NCBI GenBank assembly: GCA_018398805.1
Contig: JAGFBZ010000900.1
Coordinates: 248,001 to 312,000, forward strand
Length of the DNA stretch: 64,000 nucleotides
Source: Hirundichthys speculiger
Taxonomy: Eukaryota > Chordata > Actinopteri > Beloniformes > Exocoetidae
Reading direction: 5' to 3'
Part shown: piece after piece, positions 21,713-32,260 of the stretch
Numbering within the stretch: position 1 is the first letter of the stretch
Layout of the letters: the number at the start of each line of letters is the position of its first letter
The notes under the pieces: generated by a model
Told to the model about the DNA's origin: nothing
What the model saw: the letters and a program-made list of their open reading frames with translations, nothing else
The model's database searches: none
Program-made: the position numbers and the translations under genes

Positions 21713-23655
21713 CTTTTGTTGATACACTACCAGCCTCCCTTGGAAAACCATGACACGTTTGACAGACAAGCCAATGAGCGTGCTTGGGTCGCCCACATGA
21801 TCCGATAGATTTTATAGCCCTGTTGCTTCTAGAGGTGATTAACATTTTTTGTTTTGAAGCCAAAGCATTTAAAACATTATTTGCTATTGGTGAATAAAGC
21901 GAATTTGAAGTCATACAGCTAAAAAAAAATGCTTCAGGGAAAGATCTCCTGCCCAGTCTTTAATGAGTGAAGACAAATATTCAGATGGTGATTGGCTCTT
22001 AGGGGCATAAGCTGGAGGCTTTTTCGGGCTCGTAGGAGAAAAATGTGGTCATAATACATGAACACCATAATGATGGAAGAATGAAGAACTAGCATAACTG
22101 TGAGTTATCTAATTGCTTGTAAGGTTTCATTGATGGTTTTTAAAGTATTCAATCCTGTGACCCCCGGCTGTAGCTCACAGATCACAGTCTTGTACAGAGC
22201 AGTTTCATTTCAGAGCCAGAGCCTTTTTTTTTTTTTCCTTTTCTTTTCTTTCGTTTAAAGTTCAGTTTGAAAAATAACAGTGATCAGCCTGACTCCATCA
22301 AAGCGTCCATGCTTTTGGAACAGGCAGCCTGAGGAGAGATCAGGCACGCTCAATCAATATGTTCTTCCGTTAGTTTGAGAAACTTCAGTGGCCTGACTTT
22401 GTACAGTCGTTTGAACCCGAATCCATACGTTTTCATTTTATCCAGTCCAGTGTTGTTGAGGCTGCTGCCTGTTCAGCTTTCTGCAGCATGTTCATGAAAC
22501 TGTACCTGTGCTTTTGTGTCACAGTCTTAAAAGCTTTTGAAACAAAATGACTCATTAATAAAGTTTATTTCTCTGTGTTTATGTGCATTACTCTATGTTG
22601 GTGATAATCACACACAAGTGTTTTGTAGTAGGTTTTAAGCAGTCCTTAACAACATTCTCATTTACAAATCCTGAGTATGGATTAATTAGACGAGGGGCTG
22701 CCTTGATGTTAAAGCTTTTAAGGGTTTAGTACAGGTTGGCTCAGTCAGTCCATAAAGAATCCACAGATGTGTTTTGCAGGCTCATAAAGTAAACTTGAAA
22801 CGAAAGATTGAAACAGTTTTGAAATGGGATTTTAAGACAGTTTTTCAAACAACCTAATAGCAACTGCTTATTTCTGAACACATGCATGTCTTTTTTTCCT
22901 TCTTTTTTAATGCATGCATAGGCAGAATATGTGCTAAATCAGTAGTATTTTTCTTGGCAGCAACACTGTTTTAAACCAAGTTTTTGAAAAAAGACTATTT
23001 TTAAGCCTGTTTAGTCTGACCCTATTTTGGATCAAAGACTGAAGTGCAAGTATGGGGCGTAAGGACAAAAAAAAAAAAAAAAAAAAGGGAAGTAATTGTT
23101 CTTCCTGGCTGAACTTTGTTTCTCAAGCCCTCAGAGGTTCACGCGGATGTGTACGGGCAAACGAAGCAACTGAAATGATAATTACACATTCCCAAATGTT
23201 TGATTCCTTTCATTTTTTCTCATTTATTTGTGCTCAGTGCTGCTGAATACGGATCAAAACCTTTTCCCTCTTAATGAATGATAATAGTGCAACATGAGAC
23301 TTTGACTTGGGCTACTGAACTTAATTAATTGAATGAACAAGAACCAAGAGGTATGCTAATGCTGATTGATTAAAGATCTGTGAAAACCAGAAAAAAAATG
23401 AAAGGATCAAGGTGAAGACTTGTTTATTGGTCTGAATTAATGTGAAGTGTGACGTTAACTGTTTCTGTGCTGAGTACTTTTAGAATAAAACACCTTCATA
23501 CTTCTTGGCTTTCGATGGTTCAGGGAAATATCAGATGTGTGTTCACGGGTCAGTTGGAGCAATTTTAACTCACCAAGTTGCATGCATGCAAACACCACAG
23601 AACATCTCTTCATTTGTGTTGTTTTTAATCACTGTTATTGAATTATCCTTCTTAG
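21713..23655. other. Unique DNA, no gene found
   Basis: T and A runs occur at 22227-22238 and 23069-23086. A palindromic ATGCATGCAT lies near 22912. No coding motif or element end was recognised. Confidence 0.45.
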
Positions 23656-23805
23656 ATTTTGCCTGAGCCCTGCCATGGACTGGCGACCTGTCCAGGTGTA
23701 CCCCTGCCTTTCACCTGAAGAGAGCTGGGATAGGCTCCAGCAGATCCCTGTGACCCTGCAGAGGATTAAGTGGGTACAGATGATGGATGGATGGATGGAT
23801 TTTTC
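23656..23805 (+). mobile_element. LINE 3' end (family S)
   Basis: GACTGGCGACCTGTCCAGGT (23679-23698), CTTTCACCTGAAGAGAGCTG (23707-23726), GGGATAGGCTCCAGCAGATC (23726-23745) and an (ATGG)n tail at 23783-23800 make up the familiar 3' end of an abundant fish LINE. The reverse-strand counterpart is at 33890-34025, and a shorter one at 41580-41660. Confidence 0.8.
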
Positions 23806-25099
23806 CTGCATTATGACAGACCAGCAGTGTAGATCAAGCTTATCCAACTACATTTATGATTTCAGATGCAAAAGGACCACATAAGAAAGTGACATGCAAA
23901 AGTAGTTTTCTTTGACATTTGAAAAATGGATAAAAAAGGGACATCAAAAAATCATTTCATTTTGCCATCGTAATGGAAGAAAACATCAGTTAAGCATGAC
24001 TAGTCTGCAATACTTTTAAATACAATTAAATCACAGTAAAACTTAATTTCCTTGTTATCAAAGACTGCAATAAGTCTTAAAAAAAGATACTACAGTACTT
24101 CTTGTTTAGACTCATTATGCACAGCTATTGATTTCGGAAATGTGACATGCTGTGATAATTTTTTTTTAAAAAAAAAACACATTTTATGGTTTTTAAACAC
24201 AGAGGCAACACAAGATACAAAAACAAACCCTGCCACCCAGACCCGCCAGACAGCAAACGCAAGTCACAAATCCATATGTGATAAAATTATTGAAAGCAAC
24301 CAAACTGTCTCTTCACTGAATCCGTACTAATATGAAAAATAACTTTGTGAAACTAATTTGCATGTGTGGCTTGTTGTTTCTCCAGTCGGCCAAATCTGCT
24401 GCCACATTCAGAGCCACAAACAGAAACCGAGACTGTGATTGAATTTGCACTCACTGACAAATGCCCGATAAATCCAGCCGCTGCTCGGTCAGATGCAGAA
24501 GGTGGGAAAGGCTCGTCCTCACATCAGGCTTGTTCTAAAGACCCACTGCAATGTGCCGTGCTTGCACTTCATTTAGTATCAGACTGAATTAACATAAGTG
24601 GCACTGTAATTCCATATCTCATATGATAAAATCTCGATTGTAATATTTCACATAGCACCAAACCAGTTTAATTTTCTTTTTTTTTTTTCCTTTTGTTAAG
24701 TGATTGCTCATAAAGAAAGAAAAGTCAGAAATAATTTTCTTAAATGTTTGAATTTGGCTCACATGCCACAAATATCTGTACTGTGCTGCGCTGTCACTGA
24801 TCTTTCCCAGATATACGGCACTCAAGTCAGCTGCTGATTGTAACCTTCTACTCGAGATGAAGTTGGCGAAACTCAAATGAGAATACTGAGAATATATATT
24901 AACTGCAATTAGGGCTTAAGCTTCCCTACAAAAAGTGAGGAAACAATTGAAATGTTCAATTCAAAGTGGCCGCATTAGTTTTCATTATATTTCCCAGCCA
25001 CAAAGAATGAGTTCATGAGCGTATTAGCCCAACGTCAGGACATTGCTACTCTACTGTTTCAAACTGGTTCATGTGGGAAACAGCCTGGGGGGGCAGGCT
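23806..25099. other. Unique DNA; possible conserved stretch at 24370-24600
   Basis: A and T runs occur at 24160-24178 and 24678-24690. The segment 24370-24600 is more balanced in base composition than its surroundings, which is sometimes a mark of constrained non-coding DNA, but I have no comparison to prove it. Confidence 0.3.
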
Positions 25100-25355
25100 G
25101 TAGCGTAGAGGGTTGCCAGTACAGCCCTGTCACATGCTCCAGTGTGCTTGGGCAAGACAATGAACCCAACATTGGCCCCAGTGCAAAAACTCAGCTCATA
25201 TGGGATAACAAGGCACTGCTCCCTACGTTTAAAGCCCTGATAAAATGAGGAGGCCTGTGCCCGGAAGGCCATCCAACGTAAAACCCATGTTAAATCAATA
25301 TGCAGAACACGACGACTGGCTGTAGCGATCCCTGAAGGGAAAGGGTCAGAAAAGG
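25100..25355 (+). repeat. SINE/LINE-like composite fragment
   Basis: GTGCTTGGGCAAGACAATGA (25143-25162) resembles a fish SINE-type block (GGGCAAGACACTTAACC). GCCTGTGCCCGGAAGGCCAT (25252-25271) followed by CCAACGTAAAACCCATGTTA (25272-25291), AATCAATATGCAGAACACGA and TGTAGCGATCCCTGAAGGGA matches the fish module GGGCATCCGGCGTAAAA ... TGCGGA... GCGACCCCTGACGGGAGC. The same module, in a different version, is at 19846. Confidence 0.55.
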
Positions 25356-28139
25356 TTGCTTTGCTTTTGGTCTGTGTGAAACATCCTCCACGTTGCTAAA
25401 ATCTTAATCTTCATTCACTTCCCACATTCAAGAGCTCCGATATTTCCTCGTTCACTTGCCTCTCAATTCCTCCCTCATGCATTGGAGCTTGGAAAATGAG
25501 CACTCACTCACTGCTTAAGTGACCAAAGAGTACTTCAGTCCGCAAATCAATGAATTAGAAAAATGAGTCGGAGACACTGGGCGGTATGTGCAGCTTACAG
25601 GCCAGCTCACCCCTTATCTCCCACCCTGTTGTTTTTTAATAATGCGTTTGTGTGATAAGCTGACAGCACGGGTGGCTTTTCTCTTGAGCTCCGTGTGCAG
25701 TAGCTCAGTCCACCCAGTCAAACATCTTGTTGGTCGGTGAGGGTAGGTGGCGGAATCGCAAGCGGAGACCCAATCTGGCTGCCGCAGCGAAGACTGAGAC
25801 TTAATCAGAACTTGGCACTGATAACAACTTACAGCCCGTAGGAAGTGTGGGCAAGCTGAGCACTGATGCGGGCGGGGGAGTCTGGACCCTGGGGGCCCGC
25901 TCAAAGCAATGGATCATTATGACTGCCGCTGTCAATGCCTATTCTCGTTTCAGGTGATGGCCCATGTACAAACTATTGTGCTTTCTTATCCTTAATATCT
26001 ATCTATCTATAAAAATTGCACTAAATCCAGGAAGTTGAAAGGTGAAAAGCTGTTCCAGTGTGTCTTGCAAAAATGCTAAATCAATGATTGCTTTTAGTTA
26101 TAAATAGCAAAACAGGGACTGTCTAGGAGGTATGTCACATCTCGTTTTTAAATTACAAACCACGGTACCACAAAAAAATGATCAAACGTTCATGAGTGTG
26201 ATTCCAAATAGAGCTGGGGAAAACCAGTCTACCAAAATAGATATAAATATAGGATTCTGCACAGCCTACACCATGTTAAATAAATAAAGGAATGGGAAAT
26301 ATCACTTCAAGCTTTGTGTACAATATCACCACGAAGCACAAAAGAGAAATGGCCTCTCTTTGCACAACACAAACAGAAATACAGACAAGAACTGAATAAG
26401 ATCAGTTACTGCTGAGAACACAGATGTCAACAAGGTGCAGTCATGTTCATCAGATGCATCGACTGTACGAGGGTCCCCCAACACAAACACACAGGGTTTC
26501 CATGAGCAGCTAAATTCACCTAAAATTGGGACTAATGTTCCTTGTGGATCCACATTCAAATCTACATCATTTACATGTGCAGATGCTGTGCATGCATGTA
26601 TTGTTCTCTGAATACAACAGAGACCTAACACCCTACGAGCTGCATTTCTTTTTCCTCTCTCTTTTTTTCCCTTCTGTTGATGTGTGGCAGCATTTTCTTC
26701 CAGCTTCCGTCTGCTGTGGTTGTTTCGGGCTGCCAAGTGGGCCTCAGGTGAGGGAATAAAAGAATAAAAGTCAGAAAGACAAAGAGAGAAGGACTCTGAA
26801 AAGTGTGCACCTCCTGCCCCACCCATCCGTTAAAGGGCGAAATCCAAACTGCTCTCCTCATGACAAAGGTAACAGGGGTCCAATAGTTCCTCAGGCAGCC
26901 AGCTAAAACAGCACAAACACAAACTCTAGCTGCAGGGAGCTTTACTCAGCCAAACAGTAGACTCCTAATAAGGACAGTCTGGACAGGGATCCCTGGAGGC
27001 CCAGAAAAGCACAGTATTCTCGCACCATATCTGTCTACTTACCTGTCTGTCAATTGTCTACAGCAGTTCCCCCTTCTGAGCCAGATGGGCGCATATATTG
27101 AGCTCAATCTAAACACAGTGACATCAATGTCTATGATGTTGACTGAAGTGACTCAAAGAAATGTATCATTCAAAATGACATGAAATTTAAAGCACCCCCT
27201 GAGAGCCATTTTTACTTTTTTTTTTTTTTTAACAGCATATGAAACAATCATCATTCAAATCTGTCAGTTTCAATTTTGCAGAAATTGCAAACGTGTATAT
27301 TTATTACAACCCAGTGGTAATACATCAGACTGAAGTTGGTGATTTGCAGGTATAAAAAGGTATAAAAATTTGGTTATTTTTGCAGTGATCCTCAAAAGCT
27401 ATTTTTTACATTTCATGCTGCACTAAACTCTAAAAAAAAAAAAGTAATTGTCAAAACTATTTGAATACAACATCAGAATTCTGTTGCAAGTCAGAAAATG
27501 GTGGTAGCTCATGCAAAACATTAAATTCCCTCTTCAGTGCCAGATTATTGTATCAATGTACTGGTAAGTCTGAAGAATAAATTCGATTTTTCAGCTTTAC
27601 TTGAAAAAATGTTATTTCATGTTGAGTCAAAGACAGTAAACATGACATTTTATACATTAAAAAGTGCAACTATGAAAATACTGGCTTAGACTTTGAAGAT
27701 GGTCTGAATAAGGAGAAAATAACTTTTTCATAGTCCAGTTTTGACCAAAAGGATTGGAGAAGCCTCTTGTGATTACACCCATAGGTTTCTAAAGATCAAA
27801 ACCTCTTTTTCTTCTTACTGTGCCATGATGCAAAAAGGTGGAATGGATATGGATGCTATTATGCTAATTAGTATAACTTCCATTCATTCTGATCAATTCT
27901 GTCCAAACATCCTCATTTCCAATGTCTCTACTAAAACAGCATTTTAAGAGCTGAAGCAGAGACTAGCAGGATCTCTGCTGGGACCGACCGTCAGCGGGCC
28001 ATTCGCTAGGAAAAATGCACTACCACCTCCAGCCGATGAGTCATGGGATGATTGACTGCAAGTCCCAGCAGACCTGTTTAGAGGGGTCCTGAAACTATCT
28101 GCCGTGGCTCCCAGCACTTGCAGCCAAGCCAAGCAGACA
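25356..28139. other. Unique DNA; candidate conserved stretch at 25560-25960
   Basis: The 166-codon minus-strand frame at 26326-26826 is the longest in the window, but it has no recognised domain and overlaps a 77-codon frame on the other strand, so I do not call it a gene. The segment 25560-25960 has mixed, non-repetitive composition (for example GGATCATTATGACTGCCGCT at 25911-25930) and could be conserved non-coding DNA. Confidence 0.35.
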
Positions 28140-28310
28140 TCCACAAGCTGTGCCTCCCTTTTCAAATGTCATTTTGGTGGCGACATCAGAAATGACAGCC
28201 ATGTTTAACTGACACTTGATTCGCACAAACTGCCTGCTTCTTAGCCAAGCTTCGTCCTTGTACCCCTCCAGGCCAACCCACAGCCAGTCGCAGTGGTCTG
28301 TTAATAAAAA
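28140..28310. repeat. Repeat P, copy 2 (pairs with 17660-17815)
   Basis: The matching blocks are TTCAAATGTCATTTTGGTGG (28162-28181), AGCCAAGCTTCGTCCTTG (28241-28258) and CAGTGGTCTGTTAATAAA (28290-28307). This copy is longer because about 25 bp lie between the AAATG and AGCTTCG blocks that are different in copy 1. On the minus strand a 73-codon frame runs through it (28095-28316), but copy 1 does not keep the frame. Confidence 0.5.
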
Positions 28311-28374
28311 TAGCACAGCAAAGAGTCTTCTCTACACAAGGAGGATGATTGTACTCTGTCGTGTGCCATGCGGT

Positions 28375-28795
28375 CTCCTGATTGGACATGCCTGAAACAC
28401 CTCCCCAGAGAGGTGATTAGGAGGCATCTGAACCAGTCTGACTACTTCAACTGGCTCCTCTCGATGTGGAGGCAGCAACTCAAGTCTCTCCCTAATTAAT
28501 GAACTTCTCGTCATGCCTCTAAAGGAGAGTCCAACCACCCTGAAAAGTTAAATTCATTTCAGCCACTTGTATTTGCAATCCTGTGTTTTTTGGTCAGTAC
28601 CCCCAGTTCCACGCGTATAGCCACAGCTGAGGGTAAGAACAAAGATCAACTTGTAAACAGAGTCTTGCCTTTTGGCTCAACTCTCTCTGCACCACAACAG
28701 ACTGATACAGAGTCAACACCGATCCCTCAGATGCTGCATGGATCCACCTGTTAATCTCCTGTTCCACTCTTCCTTCACTTGCGAACCTCGCTTTG
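28375..28795 (-). mobile_element. LINE family R fragment, reverse-transcriptase C-terminus
   Basis: On the minus strand the order is EGRVEQEINRWIHAASEGS, then the region for ...LYQSVVVQRELSQKARLCLQ, ...YPQLWLYAWN... in place of the usual YGHELWV, ...RSSLIRERLELLPPHREEPV, ...LVQMPPNHLSGEVFQACPI. This is the C-terminal third of the ORF2 of a common fish LINE, after the YADD polymerase core. Several frameshifts separate these pieces, so no protein can be made. The 3' end proper (tail) is missing. Confidence 0.8.
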
Positions 28796-29449
28796 AGGAG
28801 CAAAATCATTCTTTGAACCAGACTTTGGACATTTTAACATGAAGATTGACTTGCTTTTGAAGCCCCCCAGAATGATCAGACAGGGAGCTACAATAAAACC
28901 TATTATCTGATTGAACTCAAGCTAGAAGTGGAAAAGTTGCTGCTTGGTACCACCAGGAGCTTTTCAGAAGTAAAAGGGGCAGATAATGGAAATATAGTAA
29001 TACGCAGTTGTGTCTTCCTTTGGTGTTTTCTTGAAAAATGGAAAAAGAAAAAAAAATGCTCCACATAACTCTTTCCAGTAGAAGCAAAGCCAGTTTTCTA
29101 CTATCCATATTGATTTGCTTATATCTGTTCTTCACCAAGGACATGAAGAACAGCTCAGATTCCTTGCAATATATAATGTAACCAGTCAGTCAGGAAGACT
29201 GGATTCTGATCAAACATGCTGGAAATCAGATTTGGGCTGGCAGTGTGATGAATGTCTTATTGGCCCACTGTTTTAACAGGCTTGTGAGTTATGACTCACT
29301 TAAGTGTGTGAGTTATGACTTCATAAATGTTTGCCAGTCCACCCGAAATTCACAAAAGGTGTGCCTTCTGTTCAACCTGAAACCAATTAGGAGTTTGACC
29401 AGTCACCAAATTAGGACACAAGGCCTAGATGTCCATTAAAGTGATTAAA
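28796..29449. other. Unique DNA, no gene found
   Basis: Contains a small tandem duplication of GTGAGTTATGACT at about 29284-29321. Nothing else was recognised. Confidence 0.4.
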
Positions 29450-29830
29450 GTGAAAGCCTAATTTCAACGAACGAAGAGTTGGACGTGACCCTGAGTCCGC
29501 AGCCAAACTCAGAATCTGAACTTGGACCACCATCAGATGCCAGAACCACCGTGCGACCACAGTGCCGATGACCTGAGAGGAGAGTACCAGTGGCTGGTCC
29601 GGATTGAGGGAGGAAGAATGGCTGAGGAGGGAGCCAAGAGACAACAGCAGGAGCAGTTCCAGCGGTTCGTGACTGAGACCTTGACCAGTGTGGACGACTC
29701 CCAGGGGTCAGTCAGCGACACTGGCGGAGTTGGCTGACCAACTATGACCGACTCGTCCATGGGAGCACAGGGGCACTCCACTCTCCAACACAGTGCAAAC
29801 AGCACTCCCAGAACAAGAGGTAGATGTTGC
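29450..29830 (+). other. Coding-like, GC-richer stretch of unknown origin
   Basis: The plus frame at 29522-29737 encodes a charged, glutamine-rich peptide (GRMAEEGAKRQQQEQFQRFV then TETLTSVDDSQGSVSDTGGV). It has more balanced base content than the AT-rich flanks. Such sequence occurs near the N-terminus of some fish retrotransposon capsid proteins, but I see no zinc knuckle or protease, and a minus frame is open too. The origin is unknown. A retroelement gag relic is one possibility. Confidence 0.3.
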
Positions 29831-30300
29831 AGGCAAAACTAAAATAAAAAAATAGATATATATTTTGTATTTTGTCTTGTTCAGTTCAATGGTGTAATTG
29901 GTATCCCGACAACTGTCTATATACCTAGAAATGCTGATCAACAATCATTTGGTCCACTCTCGCTGCCCCTCTATACAGTTATTTAGCCTTGAAACACTGG
30001 CTGATAGTCCTGCTGGTCAGTGCTAACTTCCTGCTCCAAGCGAAGTAGGCCTACGCCCCTCTGCAGGCCTACATGTGGCGTTAATTGCAACTGCATCCGA
30101 ACTTCAAGTGGAATATAATGTTTAACCTTCAGATGGCGCTGAACTTACTGCAGTCGCAGAGGTGCGTAAGTGAAAAGGCACTGAGGTCAGCGGGGGAATG
30201 CGCAGAGGTGAAATCGACATGGAACGCCTACATTTTTTGAGATCGCTCTACCCACCACGTGTATATCAAGTGAAGGCGCGTAGAGGGGAAACTTATTCCT
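29831..30300. other. No gene found; GC-richer tail before piggyBac
   Basis: At 30045-30075 the stretch AAGTAGGCCTACGCCCCTCT / GCAGGCCTAC is partly palindromic. The 3' flank reads GGCGCGTAGAGGGGAAACTT just before the TTAA at 30301. This could be another small element, but I could not define ends. Confidence 0.3.
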
Positions 30301-30588
30301 TTAAGCGCCAAAGTCACAATATTGCCACAAGCAACATTGCTGAATAAAACAGGCTGTATCTATAAATGTGAAGCAGTATCTTGTTATCACTTTTCACTAG
30401 GAGATGGCGGACACGTGTGCCTGTAATCAGACAACTGTTTTTGAAGGTGGCACTATTCAAAGTTTTAGCGTAAAATGAGTTTGAAAAACATCCTCCAGCG
30501 CAGAGATGCGCGGCGCAGCAGTGGTAGAAATGCTGAACGTAGCGAGAGCAGAACAGAGCGAAAGAGTGTTTTTTCATTTACTCACGAT

Positions 30589-31151
30589 CAGTGGCGGCGC
30601 CAGAACATTTTCATTGCAGTTGCTTAGGGGTTGCTAAACAATTGTATGGAGTTGCTGGACATTTAATTGGAATACCAATTAAATAGCATAAATATGGATA
30701 TGTATGTCATTACCGGCCTACTCATTCTAATCAGCGCTATCTGAAACTAGCGCGAATGCCATGAAACAGATAAAAAAAAAATCAATTTGAAGTTCGTCAT
30801 TATAATTTTACCATGCCGCTTTTCACAGCAGTGCTAACCTAGATAACCTGTCACATTTAGTATTCACATAAGTACACATCAGAAGAGATCAGACTTACGC
30901 TTCAACAGATGAAAATGAACGCCCGGTCCAAGCTGACACCCCTGCAGCAGCTCTCGAGAAGTCTCTCTCTCATCGTTTTTAATGTCTTCCTTTATTTTAA
31001 TTTAAAACAAAAAACATGAAATTAATTTTAATTAAATTGTACAATTTTTATTTTATTTAACATTAAGATTTTTTCATTTTAATACTCCATTCTGGGGTTG
31101 CTTTGACTAGGTAGGGGTAGCAACTGAAGCTACCCCCTAGCGCCGCCCCTG
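30589..31151. mobile_element. hAT-type non-autonomous element nested in piggyBac A
   Basis: The left end is CAGTGGCGGCGCCAG and the right end, on the minus strand, is CAGGGGCGGCGCTAGGGG. The interior is AT-rich with no reading frame. TCACGAT occurs on both sides (30582-30588 and 31152-31158), a 7-bp match to the 8-bp duplication expected for hAT. Copy B shows the site without this insert (ACTCACAATG when read on its minus strand), which confirms the boundaries. Confidence 0.85.
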
Positions 31152-31156
31152 TCACG

Positions 31157-31503
31157 ATGTCAAGACGTTGGTTTACCGTCCAGGAAGCACTGTCAGGTTC
31201 TGGCTAATCCGATTCCGAGGAGGAAGACATTAGTTGTCCAGTGAAGCAGAAACTAACTGTAGTAGTGACGGCAAGTCTGCGTGCCATAGTAAATCAGCCA
31301 ATCAGCACTTGTATCAGCACCTCAGCGTGGTCGGGGTAAAAATTCTGTGATCACCAAGCAGGTCAAGTGTCTGGGGGCTCAAACACCGTAATATGGAAAA
31401 ATGTAGCGGGATGAAACAACTGCGGGCAATGGAAACGCGGGAAAAAAAACAACGCTAATGGCGCACCGGAAATCACGATATGATGATGATGATGATGATG
31501 ATA

Positions 31504-31566
<63 letters not shown>

Positions 31567-31790
31567 GTGGTGGTGGCTGAGAGAAACTCTTCCTCTTGAG
31601 AGAAGAGGAAGAGTATCGAAAGTGGAGCCTAAATTTTGATGAGTCTGTTGGTTTTTGTGGAGACGATCTGACAAATTCTGAGCACATTGATTTCATCACT
31701 TTTCCAAATGATGAATTCTGGAGCCTCATCACCAATCAAAAAAATAGAAAAAAGGCCACCAGTTCTTTGAAAGGGAAATATTGAAACCAG
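31157..31790 (+). pseudogene. piggyBac transposase, N-terminal remnant (copy A)
   Basis: The start ATG is at 31157, directly after the hAT insertion. The frame reads MSRRWFTVQEALSGSG, then a stop codon, then SDSEEED: the acidic, serine-rich N-terminus typical of PGBD-type proteins. After frameshifts and the (GAT)n tract the frame at 31596-31784 reads FDESVGFCGDDL and SEHIDFITFPNDEFWSL, which matches the entry of the DDE_Tnp_1_7 domain (in relatives ...LFF.DE....I...TNRYA). The sequence then leaves the family at about 31790, before any catalytic aspartate. It is inactive. Confidence 0.75.
31480..31566. repeat. (ATG/GAT)n microsatellite, about 28 units
   Basis: Nearly pure GAT/ATG repeat with one A interruption (31502-31503 ATAATG), followed by GGTGGTGGTGG. 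Copy B has only about four units at the same place, so this is a recent expansion. Confidence 0.95.
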
Positions 31791-32260
31791 ACTCCAGATT
31801 TCATGATTTTATGATGTGATTGTCCCTGAAATGAAAGCTTTCATTGTGCATGAGGCTTGAGGAAAAATCTGAAACTGAGGACTACTAGGCAGGTTTGGGC
31901 AGGTGATGTCACAATAATCAAATTAGATGACAAATCTACTTCCATTCCAAATTTTGGTTCATATTGATGATATTTCTCATTTCCAAGTATGCCTTTATCT
32001 CAAACCACTTTAAAGTTATAACCTTTTGAAACTTTGATATCAAAATTGAACATTTTCATATATGGCTGCCACCTTGTGACGTCATAATATGCAAATTATA
32101 TGAATAATTTCACTCCCATCACAGACTTTGAGTCATACTGAACAATTTTCTCATTGACAGTATACCTTTATCTCAAACTGCTTTCAAGTTAGAGCCTTTT
32201 GAAATCTTGATATCAAAATTGTATATTTTCTTGAAAAAACTCTGGCGCCTAAAGGGTTAA

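Larger units (their letters stand above)
30301..32260 (+). mobile_element. piggyBac element, copy A
   Basis: The element is bounded by TTAA at 30301-30304 and TTAA at 32257-32260. Its left end reads TTAAGCGCCAAAGTC. Its right end, on the minus strand, reads TTAACCCTTTAGGCGCCAGA. TTAA target sites and these ends are hallmarks of piggyBac. Inside are the N-terminal part of a transposase gene, a nested hAT-type element (30589-31151), an expanded (GAT)n tract and a pair of direct repeats near the right end (31976-32058 and 32149-32231). Copy B at 53508-54616 is the inverted relative. The catalytic domain is absent, so copy A is non-autonomous. Confidence 0.85.

Noticed and set aside
26326..26826. 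Longest open frame in the window, 166 codons on the minus strand
   Set aside because: No recognisable domain, mixed low-complexity composition and overlapping open frames on the other strand. Its length is within chance for 64 kb.
29420..29580. Possible tRNA-derived SINE head on the minus strand
   Set aside because: A GTGGTTCTGGC-like and an AAGTTCAGATTCT-like block loosely resemble A and B boxes, but spacing and bases do not fit well enough.
31363..31735. Histidine- and serine-repeat frames on the minus strand
   Set aside because: Translation of the GAT microsatellite inside the piggyBac relic, on the strand opposite to the transposase.
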